Origin: Phycisphaerae bacterium
Lineage (GTDB): Bacteria; Planctomycetota; Phycisphaerae; SM23-33
Length of the DNA: 35,803 nt
Reading direction: 5' to 3'
NCBI GenBank assembly: GCA_009783465.1
Contig: WRDM01000028.1
Location: 1-35,803 of the forward strand
Made by a program: the position numbers and the translations under genes. The notes under the pieces were generated by a model. The model ran no database searches. It was not told where the DNA came from and saw only the letters and a list, made by a program, of their open reading frames with translations. Shown here one piece after another: positions 28,512-35,683 of the stretch. Positions within the stretch are counted from its first letter, which is position 1; the number at the start of each line of letters is the position of its first letter.

Positions 28512-28708
28512 GGAAATCTCCGAATTCGCAACACCGCCGCAATGTCGCCATGCAACACGTCAGGAAGTGTAGGCCGTCATGATATCGAAAACAAACCACC
28601 ACATAAACAGGGACCAACCTTTCCCTTGCGGAAACGACAAGTGGTGGTAGGATACATTTTGGAAGGATTGTGCCTATTTGTGATCCACATACATGAAAAG
28701 GAGAACCC
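28512..28708. promoter_or_regulatory. Divergent control region of hydB and the PEP-CTERM gene
   Basis: The 197-bp gap must hold promoters for both directions. It contains an 8-bp inverted pair, ACCACCAC at 28595-28602 and GTGGTGGT at 28641-28648, with a 38-nt loop, on the approach to the PEP-CTERM gene. AAAAGGAG precedes the ATG at 28709. No -24/-12 sigma-54 motif was found. Confidence 0.4.
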
Positions 28709-29293
28709 ATGAACGTGTTTCGGAATGCGTTGTTGTCGCTGGCCGTGGCTGGCATGATCGCCCTGGCCGGTGCCGCTCAGGCCCAGGTGGTTGACGATTA
28801 TTTCGTCGTGGGCGCAACCACCGTGGATGACAGGGACACGATCGTCGACGCGATGGGCTGGATGTCCATGGACCATCCGAACAATCTGTTTTCGGAAGGC
28901 TGTCTGCGTATCCACCCTGCCGAACAAGGCCCGGAAGGCATTTCCTATTTCATCAAAGATCTGGGGGATTCATACAACCTGGTCGGTTTCACCTACGCGT
29001 TTTGGCCAGGCCAGGGCTGGAGCGGCCTCACCGTTGAGGTGACCAACGACGCGGACTGGGCAACGGCCAACTGGACCCAGGTGTGCGTCTATCCCGCCAC
29101 AGAAAAGATGATCGACTCGGACACCTTCTGGTTCGACTCCCTCGCGGCGGCCCGCTATATTCGCGTGACTACCACCGAAACCAACATTCTCCAGATGAAC
29201 TCGATGACCCTCTACGGCACCGACATCCCCGAACCCGCGACGATGAGCCTGCTGGCCCTGGGCGGCTTGGCGATGCTGCGGCGACGGAAATAG
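28709..29293 (+). CDS. Secreted PEP-CTERM-sorted protein
   Basis: The 194 residues begin with a signal peptide (MNVFRNALLSLAVAGMIALA, cleavage after GAAQA). The body is beta-rich and resembles a discoidin/F5-8C-like fold (LVGFTYAFWPGQGW, ARYIRVTTTETNILQMNS). The C-terminus carries the PEP-CTERM signal: IPEPATMSLLALGGLAMLRR, a PEP motif, a hydrophobic helix and a basic end. Exosortase would cut here and release or anchor the protein at the surface. Function of the body is unknown. It is single and not part of the hydrogenase unit. Confidence 0.9.
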   Translation: MNVFRNALLSLAVAGMIALAGAAQAQVVDDYFVVGATTVDDRDTIVDAMGWMSMDHPNNLFSEGCLRIHPAEQGPEGISYFIKDLGDSYNLVGFTYAFWPGQGWSGLTVEVTNDADWATANWTQVCVYPATEKMIDSDTFWFDSLAAARYIRVTTTETNILQMNSMTLYGTDIPEPATMSLLALGGLAMLRRRK

Positions 29294-29322
29294 GAAAATC
29301 CGTCAACTCCAAACGAAAATGA

Positions 29323-29352
29323 CGAGGCCACGCGATGAAACGCGTGGCCTCG
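29323..29352. terminator. 12-bp-stem hairpin between convergent genes
   Basis: CGAGGCCACGCG pairs with CGCGTGGCCTCG around a six-base loop (ATGAAA). On the minus strand it is followed by TCATTTTCG, so it best fits the fur gene as a rho-independent terminator, and it may also stop the PEP-CTERM transcript. Confidence 0.8.
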
Positions 29353-29449
29353 CCGTGTAGAACAATGCACGATTGAGGCCGTACATTTCTCGCCGCAAAT
29401 TACGCGAACTCTCTTGAAAAATTCGCGAAATTCGCGGCGAGAAAGTGCT

Positions 29450-29911
29450 CTAGGATTTTGGTTTTTTCTTCTTGGATTTTGTCTCGGATTTCGTGCTTGG
29501 CATTTCGGATTTCCGCCTCGTCGGCCTGCACGCCGGGCATTGGCCGTAGAGGACGACCTCGTGGCCTTCGAGCACGAACCCCTTGGGCACGAGCGGTTCG
29601 ATGTTGCCGGGGCAGCCGTCGACCTCGAAGACCTGGTGGCAGCGGAGGCAGTGGAAATGGTGATGATGGGCCTTGCCGCACAGCTCGTACCGCACGGTGG
29701 AATCGCCCGGCAGGTGGACGGGCTTGAGCACGCCCTGCCCGGCCAACGTCCGAAGATTGCGGTACACCGTCGCGATGCCAAGCCCGCTGGCCAACGGCCT
29801 GGCGAGTGCCAGCGCCTCCTGCGGTCTCAACGGCCGACCGGCGGATTCAAACGCCTTCAGCAAGGCGCTGCGTTGCGACGTCTTGCGTTCGGTGGCGGGT
29901 TTGCGTTCCAC
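29450..29911 (-). CDS. Fur-family regulator, probably Zur
   Basis: The 153 residues have the Fur winged helix (RSALLKAFESAGRPLRPQEA, GIATVYRNLRTLAGQGVL) and the metal-binding dimerisation domain: HHHHFHCLRC (C88, C91) and QCPAC (C125, C128) as structural zinc pairs, with the His run as regulatory ligands. The znu zinc operon is divergently oriented next to it, which favours a zinc sensor over iron or peroxide sensing. The last ~20 residues (KSEMPSTKSETKSKKKKPKS) are low-complexity and encoded by an AAATCCGA-type repeat that also occurs near 17500 and 33480, so the natural end may be around residue 130. Confidence 0.88.
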   Translation of the reverse strand: MERKPATERKTSQRSALLKAFESAGRPLRPQEALALARPLASGLGIATVYRNLRTLAGQGVLKPVHLPGDSTVRYELCGKAHHHHFHCLRCHQVFEVDGCPGNIEPLVPKGFVLEGHEVVLYGQCPACRPTRRKSEMPSTKSETKSKKKKPKS

Positions 29912-30042
29912 GACAGCCCTTTCGGTTGGTAAAAAATGTTCCGATTATTGATAACGGTTTCTCATGAACGATTGACAATGATATTGGACTATCATTATCG
30001 TGTACCCATTATCGTACACATAACGACAGGAGATCAAGGGCG
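29912..30042. promoter_or_regulatory. Fur/Zur operator and promoter region of the zinc operon
   Basis: Three inverted repeats lie here: TGATAACGGTTTCTCA (29949-29964, partial symmetry), AATGATATTGGACTATCATT (29977-29996, perfect 7-bp arms) and TGTACCCATTATCGTACA (30001-30018, perfect 5-bp arms). A TTGACA box at 29972-29977 with TTATCG 17 bp downstream could be the znu promoter, overlapped by the second repeat, as expected for a Fur-type repressor. The AGGAG at 30029 precedes an ATG at 30043. Confidence 0.6.
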
Positions 30043-30100
30043 ATGTCAGCCAAGGCCAGCGTAGCAAGGTTGTCCTATTTTTGTGAATGGGCTGAATTCT

Positions 30101-30317
30101 TAGCCCCGGAAGGGGCGCCTTGGGTAGCCCAGGGTGAGCCGTACTCGGCGAACCCTGGGGACACCACCCAAAACGGGAAAAGCCCCGGCAGGGACGCCTT
30201 GAAAACACGAACATCCAAGGCGCCCCTACGGGGCTTAGATGATAAAAAAACCTTGTTCCCAGGGTTCGCCGAGTACGGCTCACCCTGGGCTACCCAAGGC
30301 GCCCCTTCCGGGGCTAA
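30101..30317. repeat. R4 element, copy B, in the znuA leader
   Basis: TAGCCCCGGAAGGGGCGCC...GGGTAGCCCAGGGTGAGCC...GAACCCTGGGG on the left is mirrored by CCCAGGGTTCGCCGAG...GCTCACCCTGGGCTACCC...GGCGCCCCTTCCGGGGCTA on the right, 217 bp. It stands between the operator region and the znuA coding part. The plus frame from ATG 30043 stays open through it (EGAPWVAQGEPYSANPG) into ZnuA. Confidence 0.85.
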
Positions 30318-30378
30318 GAGCCGAGCAACCTCTTCCTCTTCGCGACAACATGGGCAAATACTATGCCATCGCCCTGCC

Positions 30379-31410
30379 ATGTCGCCCATTCGCATGATCA
30401 CGATGATGGTTTTGATATTGGTCTTGCTGGCGGGCTGTTCCAAGTCGGCGGACTCGTCGCAGCGCGGCAAGCCGGCGGGGCTTCGCGTGCTGTGCGGCAC
30501 GTATCCGGTGTATCTGTTCACGCTCGGCGTGACGGCCGAGTGCGAGGGTGTCACGGTCGAATCGCTGCTGCCGCCGGGGCACGGCTGTCCGCACGATTTC
30601 GAACTGTCGGCCCAGGACATCCAGAGGGTCGCCGACGCGGATGTCATCATCCTCAACGGCCTGGGGCTGGACGACGCCTTCGCGCCCGCGATTCGCAAGA
30701 CCAATCCCAACGCCAAAGTAATCATCGCGTCGACGACGAAGCTCGGAACCCTGGGCCTGCTGCCGATGACGCCCTGCTCACACGATCACGACGCGGACGA
30801 TGACGACGAGGAGGATTGCGACGTGGACTGCGGCCACGACGGACACGGACACCGTGCCCACGCCCATCATCACGATCACGGCCCATGGAACCCGCACCTG
30901 TTCGCCAGTCCGCGCCGGGCCGCTCGCATGGCGCTCGAAATCGCCAACGGATTGGCCGACGTCGATCCGAGTCTCGCGAACACAAAGCGTCTCGCACAAA
31001 ACGCCCTGTCGTACTCTCAGCGGCTGACGGCGTTGGCGGACGAGATGAAGGCGGCGCTGGCGGACGTGCCCAACCGGAAGATCGTGACCGAGCACGCGGT
31101 GTTCGATTATCTCGCGCGGGACTGCGGGCTGGAAATCGCCGCCGTCATTGAGGAGATCCCCGGTCAGGACCCCACCGCCGCCGGCATGCAGACGTTGATC
31201 GAGCGGATCCAATCCAGCGGCGCTGCCGTGATTTTCGTCGAGCCGAATTCGTCCTCCAAGGCCGGCCAAACGCTCGCCAACGAGCTGCGCCTGCCCGTCG
31301 AGGTGCTCGACCCGGTCGCCAGCGGCCCAGCCAATCCCCCGCCGGATTACTACGAAACCCAAATGCGGAAAAACCTCGCCACGCTGGTGCGGGTGCTGAA
31401 AAGCCAGTAG
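30379..31410 (+). CDS. znuA: ZnuA-type zinc-binding lipoprotein
   Basis: This is the solute-binding protein of a zinc ABC transporter. From the ATG at 30379 the 343 residues start with a lipoprotein signal (MITMMVLILVLLAGC, lipid Cys at residue 20). Zinc features: HGCPHDFE (H72), a His/Asp-rich loop of about 35 residues (134-168; HDHDADDDDEED, HRAHAHHHDHGP), NPHLF (H173) and TEHAVFDYLA. No good ribosome-binding site precedes 30379. The frame is open to an ATG at 30043 with AGGAG upstream, but that start would place 112 repeat-encoded residues before the signal peptide. I prefer 30379 and keep the other open. Confidence 0.9.
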   Translation: MSPIRMITMMVLILVLLAGCSKSADSSQRGKPAGLRVLCGTYPVYLFTLGVTAECEGVTVESLLPPGHGCPHDFELSAQDIQRVADADVIILNGLGLDDAFAPAIRKTNPNAKVIIASTTKLGTLGLLPMTPCSHDHDADDDDEEDCDVDCGHDGHGHRAHAHHHDHGPWNPHLFASPRRAARMALEIANGLADVDPSLANTKRLAQNALSYSQRLTALADEMKAALADVPNRKIVTEHAVFDYLARDCGLEIAAVIEEIPGQDPTAAGMQTLIERIQSSGAAVIFVEPNSSSKAGQTLANELRLPVEVLDPVASGPANPPPDYYETQMRKNLATLVRVLKSQ

Positions 31411-31583
31411 CCAATAGCCAATAGCCAGTAGCCAATAGGTACGGAACGATTTTGGCGTAAAAACCAGCGAAAAGGCAGTGAAAGCGGAAATGATTATGCA
31501 AAATGAAACGATCGGTATCGTGTAATTCACGGCAAATTTGTCCATACCTATTGGCTACTGGCTATTGGCTACTGGCTATTGGC
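31403..31583. repeat. R2 element, copy 3, between znuA and znuC
   Basis: The left end GCCAGTAGCCAATAGCCAAT...AGCCAATAGGTACGGA is mirrored by TCCATACCTATTGGCTACTG...GGCTATTGGC on the right, 181 bp. Each end is itself a tandem of a ~14-bp unit. The core contains ATCGTGTAATTCACGG, whose reverse resembles the stretch beside copy 2 at 26167. It overlaps the last codons of znuA. Confidence 0.85.
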
Positions 31584-31633
31584 TTTCGATAAAATCAGCC
31601 GAATGAACTCGCCTGCAAAAGAAACCATCGAAT

Positions 31634-32614
31634 ATGCTTGACGCGACATCCGCCGTGATTTTTGACAACGTCTCCGTGACGGCGGGCGGGGTTCGCATCC
31701 TGGAGAACGTCTCCGCCGCCGTGCCGCGGGGCAGCGCCACGGCCATCATCGGCCCCAACGGCGCGGGCAAAACCACGCTGCTGCTGTCCCTGCTGGGGCA
31801 GATGCAACACGAAGGCCGTATCCGCCTGACTGCCGCGGGCGACCGCCCCGCCCGGCTGGGCTACGTGCCCCAGCGGCTGGACTTCGACCGAGGCATGCCG
31901 ATGACCGTGCTGGAAATGCTCGCCATGGGCAGCCAGCGCATGCCGTTGTGGTTCGGCATCCGTCGTCGCGCTCGCGAGGCCGCCCTGACCCTGCTGTCGC
32001 AAGTCAAGGCCGACCACCTCGCCCGCCGACGCGTCGGCGCCCTTTCGGGCGGCGAGTTGCAGCGCGTGTTGCTCGCCCTGGCCATCCAGCAGCAGCCCGA
32101 CGTGCTCATCCTCGACGAGCCGTCCTCCGGCGTGGATATCGGCGGCGGCAGCCTGCTGTGCGAACTGCTCGACACGCTCCGCGCCGCCCAGGGCTTCACA
32201 CAGATCATGGTCACGCACGACCTCTCCATGGTGACGGCCCACGCCAATCACGTCATCTGCCTCAACCGCCGCCTGCTTGGGCAGGGCCCCACCGCCACCA
32301 CCCTCACCGCCGACGTGCTGGCAGCCACCTTCGGCATCCACCTGGGCCTGGCCAATCTGCACGCCATGCCCCAAATCCCAGGCCAGGCGTGTACCTGCCC
32401 GGAACATCGGCACGACGAGGCCGAGCCTCGTAGCACGGGCGTCTCGCCCGTGAGTCGCATGGGCGTCTCGCCCATGCAAACGCAGCCGGGAGACCAGACG
32501 CCCACATCACAGCCACATGCGAACGAAACGCACACACCATGCGACGGACACGGGCAAGATGCCCGTGGGACTCACGGGCGAGACGCCCGTGCTACGCGAG
32601 GCAGCCATGATTGA
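31634..32614 (+). CDS. znuC: ZnuC-type zinc ABC transporter ATPase with repeat-encoded tail
   Basis: The ATPase domain covers residues 1-~255 of 326: Walker A IIGPNGAGKTTLL (39-51), Q-loop YVPQRLD, signature LSGGELQRV (137-145), Walker B DVLILDEP (156-163), and the switch His in VTHDLSMV. A natural end with metal-like residues (CTCPEHRHDEAEP) follows at about 250-265. Residues ~266-321 ([14 protein letters not shown] to HGRDARAT) come from an R1 element read in frame, and the stop overlaps the start of znuB. Without the element the frame would still reach a nearby stop. The last ~60 residues are unlikely to matter for ATPase activity. Confidence 0.94.
   Translation: MLDATSAVIFDNVSVTAGGVRILENVSAAVPRGSATAIIGPNGAGKTTLLLSLLGQMQHEGRIRLTAAGDRPARLGYVPQRLDFDRGMPMTVLEMLAMGSQRMPLWFGIRRRAREAALTLLSQVKADHLARRRVGALSGGELQRVLLALAIQQQPDVLILDEPSSGVDIGGGSLLCELLDTLRAAQGFTQIMVTHDLSMVTAHANHVICLNRRLLGQGPTATTLTADVLAATFGIHLGLANLHAMPQIPGQACTCPEHRHDEAEPRSTGVSPVSRMGVSPMQTQPGDQTPTSQPHANETHTPCDGHGQDARGTHGRDARATRGSHD
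32429..32596. repeat. R1 element, copy C, at the end of znuC
   Basis: It begins CGTAGCACGGGCGTCTCGCC and ends GCGAGACGCCCGTGCTACG. The ends match copies A and B except that the ACGGGC and ATGGGC hairpins are swapped in order on the left. The core differs fully from the other copies. The whole element is translated as the ZnuC tail. Confidence 0.85.
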
Positions 32615-33464
32615 CCTGACCTTCCTTTTCGACGCCGTCGGACAGGCGATTCCGCTGAAGATCATGCAACTGGAGTTCATGCAGCGGGCGTTCGTGGCCG
32701 TGCTGTTGCTGGCGCCAATGTGCGCCGCGATGGGCGTGCAGGTGGTGAATTTCCGCATGTCGTTTTTTTCCGAAGCCGTCAGCCATTCGGCGTTCGCGGG
32801 CGTCGCGATCGGGCTGTTGGCGGCCCTGGACGTGCGGCTGAGCATGGTGGGGCTTGCGATGGCGATCGGGCTGCTGATCACGGCCGTCGGCAAGCGGAGC
32901 TCGCTGTCACTGGACACGATTATCGGCGTGTTTTTCGCGGCCGTGGTCGCGTTCGGGCTGGCCGTCACGCGACATTACCGCCACGTCATCCGCGACACGC
33001 AAATGTTTCTCTACGGCAACATTCTCACCGTCGGGCCGGAGGAGATTCTCTGGGAAGCCCTGCTGCTGATCGTGCTGATGGGGTTCCAGTTTATCGGGTA
33101 TAACCGGCTGCTGTACGTGGGGTTCAACCCGGTGCTGGCGACGGCCCATCGCGTGCGGACGCGCGCGTATCAGTATATCTACGCGGCCTTGCTGGCGATG
33201 GTGGTGATGTTTTCGGTCTGGACGGTGGGCGTGTTTCTGGTGACGGCGATGCTGGTCGTGCCGGCGGCATCGGCGCGGAATCTCGCCCGCTCCGCCGGCA
33301 GCATGTTCTGGTGGGCGATCGTGGTGAGCGTCACGTCGTCGGTGGCCGGGCTGCTGATCTCCGCCCAGCCGTGGGCCGACACCGCCGCCGGGCCAACCAT
33401 CATCCTCTGCGCCTGCCTCTGGTTCGCCGGCAGCGCCGTCGTGGCCCGGCTGCGGAAAGCCTGA
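32607..33464 (+). CDS. znuB: ZnuB-type zinc ABC transporter permease
   Basis: The ATG at 32607 (MIDLTFLFDAVGQAI), with GAGG before it, overlaps the znuC stop by eight bases. An earlier in-frame ATG at 32517 is rejected because the added residues are the R1 repeat. The 285 residues form about seven to eight transmembrane helices of the ABC-3 family: FVAVLLLAPMCAAMGVQVV, FFSEAVSHSAFAGVAIGLL, TIIGVFFAAVVAFGLAVTR, YGNILTVGPEEILWEALLL, YIYAALLAMVVMFSVWTVGV and AGPTIILCACLWFAGSAVVA. The SHSAFAG part is the conserved motif that contacts the ATPase. With ZnuA and ZnuC it completes the transporter. Confidence 0.95.
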   Translation: MIDLTFLFDAVGQAIPLKIMQLEFMQRAFVAVLLLAPMCAAMGVQVVNFRMSFFSEAVSHSAFAGVAIGLLAALDVRLSMVGLAMAIGLLITAVGKRSSLSLDTIIGVFFAAVVAFGLAVTRHYRHVIRDTQMFLYGNILTVGPEEILWEALLLIVLMGFQFIGYNRLLYVGFNPVLATAHRVRTRAYQYIYAALLAMVVMFSVWTVGVFLVTAMLVVPAASARNLARSAGSMFWWAIVVSVTSSVAGLLISAQPWADTAAGPTIILCACLWFAGSAVVARLRKA

Positions 33465-33862
33465 CGCCGAAAGGCCAAACCCGAAATCCGAAGCACGAAA
33501 CAAATTCCAACGTCCCAAAAAGAAATTCCCAAACGCACCGCGTCAAGAATTTTCCCGAAAAAGTTCGTCCGTTTTCTGAGAATTGGCGAATTTCATGTCT
33601 TGCCCGCCGTTTGCCCTTGTGTTTCCGCCGGGGTTTGGCTATTGTCAAAAGGTATACTTTCTGATAGCCGTATTTGTGCAATTCGAGTAAGGGAATCCAA
33701 TGCAAAACAAGCGGGGTGTTGGTCTGGCCGTATGCGCCTTGATACTGTTTATACCAAGGCGCCCCGCCCGAGGCTTGGAACGTCCTGCCTTTCGGACACG
33801 TCCAGCCTTGTTTTTGAGTTTGCGTGGCGGTGTGGCAGCAATCTATAGTAAGGAATTGCGAA
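33465..33862. other. Intergenic region after znuB with repeat fragments and a candidate promoter
   Basis: At 33473-33510 there is CCGAAATCCGAAGCACGAAA, a motif also seen near 17500 and in the fur 3' end. A minus-strand reading at about 33640-33830 (GWTCPKGRTFQASGGAPWYK) looks faintly protein-like, but no start or domain supports it. TTGCGT (33820-33825) and TATAGT (33844-33849), 18 bp apart, could form the promoter of the next gene, which has AAGGA before its ATG at 33863. Confidence 0.4.
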
Positions 33863-34423
33863 ATGAGAGCAGATGTGTCTGAACTATTGTTCCCGTCGCG
33901 TAAAGATTTTCGCGCGTGGCTTCGTAAGAACGCGGCCGCCAGCGACGGCGTGTGGCTGATTTTCGGTAAAACCAAAGCGGTCGTCACGGTGTCCGCCAAT
34001 GACGCGTTGGAGGAGGCGTTGTGTTTCGGCTAGATCGACGGACAGATGCGGCGTGTTGACGACACGAAGTATCTGAAGTATTTCGCGCGGCGGCGGGCGA
34101 AAAGCATCTGGTCCGCCAAGAACAAGAAAACGGTGGACGCGCTGCGGGAAAAGAAGTTGATGACCGAGCTGGGCGAACAGGCCGTGGCGGCTGCGAAGAA
34201 AAGCGGCATGTGGGACGCCAGGCCCGATTCGGTGGCCGACGAACAGGAGTTGGTTGAGGCGTTCGCGAAAAAACTGGCCGGCTTTTCGCCGGCGTACGAG
34301 AATTTCCTGAAACTGTCGCCCTCCGCCAAACGGGCGCAGACGCGGCGGCACCTCTCCTTCAAAGGCGAGGAGGCCCGGCAGCGGGATTTTGTAAAAATAA
34401 TTGATATGTTGAATGCGATGTGA
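33863..34423 (+). pseudogene. YdeI-family protein interrupted by one amber codon
   Basis: The frame from ATG 33863 to TGA 34423 reads as a complete YdeI/OmpD-associated family protein except for a TAG at 34031-34033. Before it lies LRKNAAASDGVWLIFGKT and DALEEALCFG; after it IDGQMRRVDDTKYLKYF, then SIWSAKNKKTVDALREK, KKSGMWDARPDSVADEQ, and KRAQTRRHLSF. In family members the position is CFGWIDG, so TAG replaces TGG. A single-base change explains it. An internal ATG at 34046 could express the C-terminal 125 residues only. Function of the family is poorly known. Start chosen for AAGGA eight bases upstream. Confidence 0.8.
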
Positions 34424-34465
34424 CGCGAATATTACTGAAATGCCTAAAGAAAGGAGATGAATGTT

Positions 34466-35647
34466 ATGAGCGAAAAAGTTCTTGAGGTTCACAGGGCCGA
34501 TTACCCGGAAAGTTTCCTCCTCCCGGACAAAAGCACCCCGGTGACGGGCGAAACAAAGCATAACTGTCCCGGCTACGTGACATTTGCCAACGAATTTTCG
34601 TATTTCATGGATTATTCTGGTCAAGGATATGGTTATATTCATAAAAATGAAGGGTGGCGCTGCGACATAAATTATACCCTGGCCGATATTCTTACCGGCT
34701 ATGCCATGCGTCCCTGCGTCCTCGCGGAAACGCCGGAAGGGCTTGATCGGTTATATCAGGCCGTGGGCTTTCCCGCGCGACAGACGTTCTATGCCAATCC
34801 GGACAAAAAAGAACATCTGAATAACGAGGAAATGAAAGACCACATCAAGTATGCGTTATGCACGCTGGAACAACCCGTAATTCTCAGGCCGGTCGAGGGC
34901 CGTTTTTTCGGCGCGGTCATCATTGGGTATAAAGAAGGCGGGGATGTCCTGGTGACCTTTGGTTATCCCCCATATTTCGCGGCCCCGGACAATAGAAAAC
35001 CGCAAATTGCAGAGATTCGAAACTGGTATCAAAACAACACGACAATCACCATTGTCGGAAAACGTCAAGCCGTGCGGCCTGTCAAGGAAGTATATTACGA
35101 GGGAATCGTCCAGGTACGCGACTATCTGCACGCGGGTGTTCACGGGAAAGACGCTCACTATTATGACGAATGGGAACGTTTTCTGCGATTGAGCATGGAC
35201 GACATGATCCGCGAAGTCCGGCGTCTGCGTTATGTGCCGGGGGCGCAGATGTTCGCGAATGAATTGCCACAGGGCGAAATTACGGATCAGCAAATACGAC
35301 AGCGAATTCACGCAGTTGCCGACCCCACGTGGTGCGAGATGGCGGAAAGGCGTTACTATATCATGCACTTCTTTTATCAGGCGGCGCAGTACTTCCCGGA
35401 AGAAAAGGAAGCATTGAAAGAGATTGAAGATCATTTCGCCTGGTCCAATACGATCATGGGAAGTAAGTACATCAAGGAAGCGGGGCATGATCCCGTGACG
35501 GCGGCGTTCGAAAATATCGAAGTCCGTTCGAGAATGGCCGACTGCGTCCGCGAATTCCGAGAGGCCGACGCCAAAGGGCTTGAGATGGTGGAAAAACTTT
35601 TGACCCGGCTGCGGATGGGAATTTGTGGCTTGCCAAGCCGTATATGA
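34466..35647 (+). CDS. Uncharacterised conserved protein, possible BtrH/papain-like fold
   Basis: The ATG at 34466 is preferred over 34457 because AAGGAG (34451-34456) is then nine bases away. The 393 residues (SEKVLEVHRADYPESFLLP at the start) have a region ETKHNCPGYVTFANEFSYFM, in which a Cys precedes a helix, and later PVILRPVEGRFFGAVIIGY and VLVTFGYPP, a pattern loosely like the N-terminal domain of butirosin protein BtrH and C39-like folds. The second half is helical (DEWERFLRLSMDDMIREVRR, RRYYIMHFFYQAAQYFP). I know similar proteins from clostridia, function unknown. GC is visibly lower than in neighbours, suggesting transfer. The next gene starts 37 bp downstream. Confidence 0.6.
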   Translation: MSEKVLEVHRADYPESFLLPDKSTPVTGETKHNCPGYVTFANEFSYFMDYSGQGYGYIHKNEGWRCDINYTLADILTGYAMRPCVLAETPEGLDRLYQAVGFPARQTFYANPDKKEHLNNEEMKDHIKYALCTLEQPVILRPVEGRFFGAVIIGYKEGGDVLVTFGYPPYFAAPDNRKPQIAEIRNWYQNNTTITIVGKRQAVRPVKEVYYEGIVQVRDYLHAGVHGKDAHYYDEWERFLRLSMDDMIREVRRLRYVPGAQMFANELPQGEITDQQIRQRIHAVADPTWCEMAERRYYIMHFFYQAAQYFPEEKEALKEIEDHFAWSNTIMGSKYIKEAGHDPVTAAFENIEVRSRMADCVREFREADAKGLEMVEKLLTRLRMGICGLPSRI

Positions 35648-35683
35648 CAGGCAAACGTGTCCAAGGAACCCTGAAAGGAACAC

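Noticed and set aside
28600..28660. Sigma-54 (-24/-12) promoter for the PEP-CTERM gene, as known for some PEP-CTERM genes
   Set aside because: I found a TTGC but no GG at the required distance.
30778..31545. Minus-strand reading frame starting MDKFAVNYTIPIV
   Set aside because: Beyond the R2 core it is antisense to znuA; only the R2 part is kept, as a finding.
33640..33830. Minus-strand protein-like stretch with APWYKQYQGAYGQT
   Set aside because: No start, no domain, and the surroundings are repeat-rich; probably a repeat remnant.
34031..34033. In-frame TAG as a pyrrolysine codon
   Set aside because: The family position is a plain Trp, and nothing suggests Pyl function; a TGG to TAG change is simpler.
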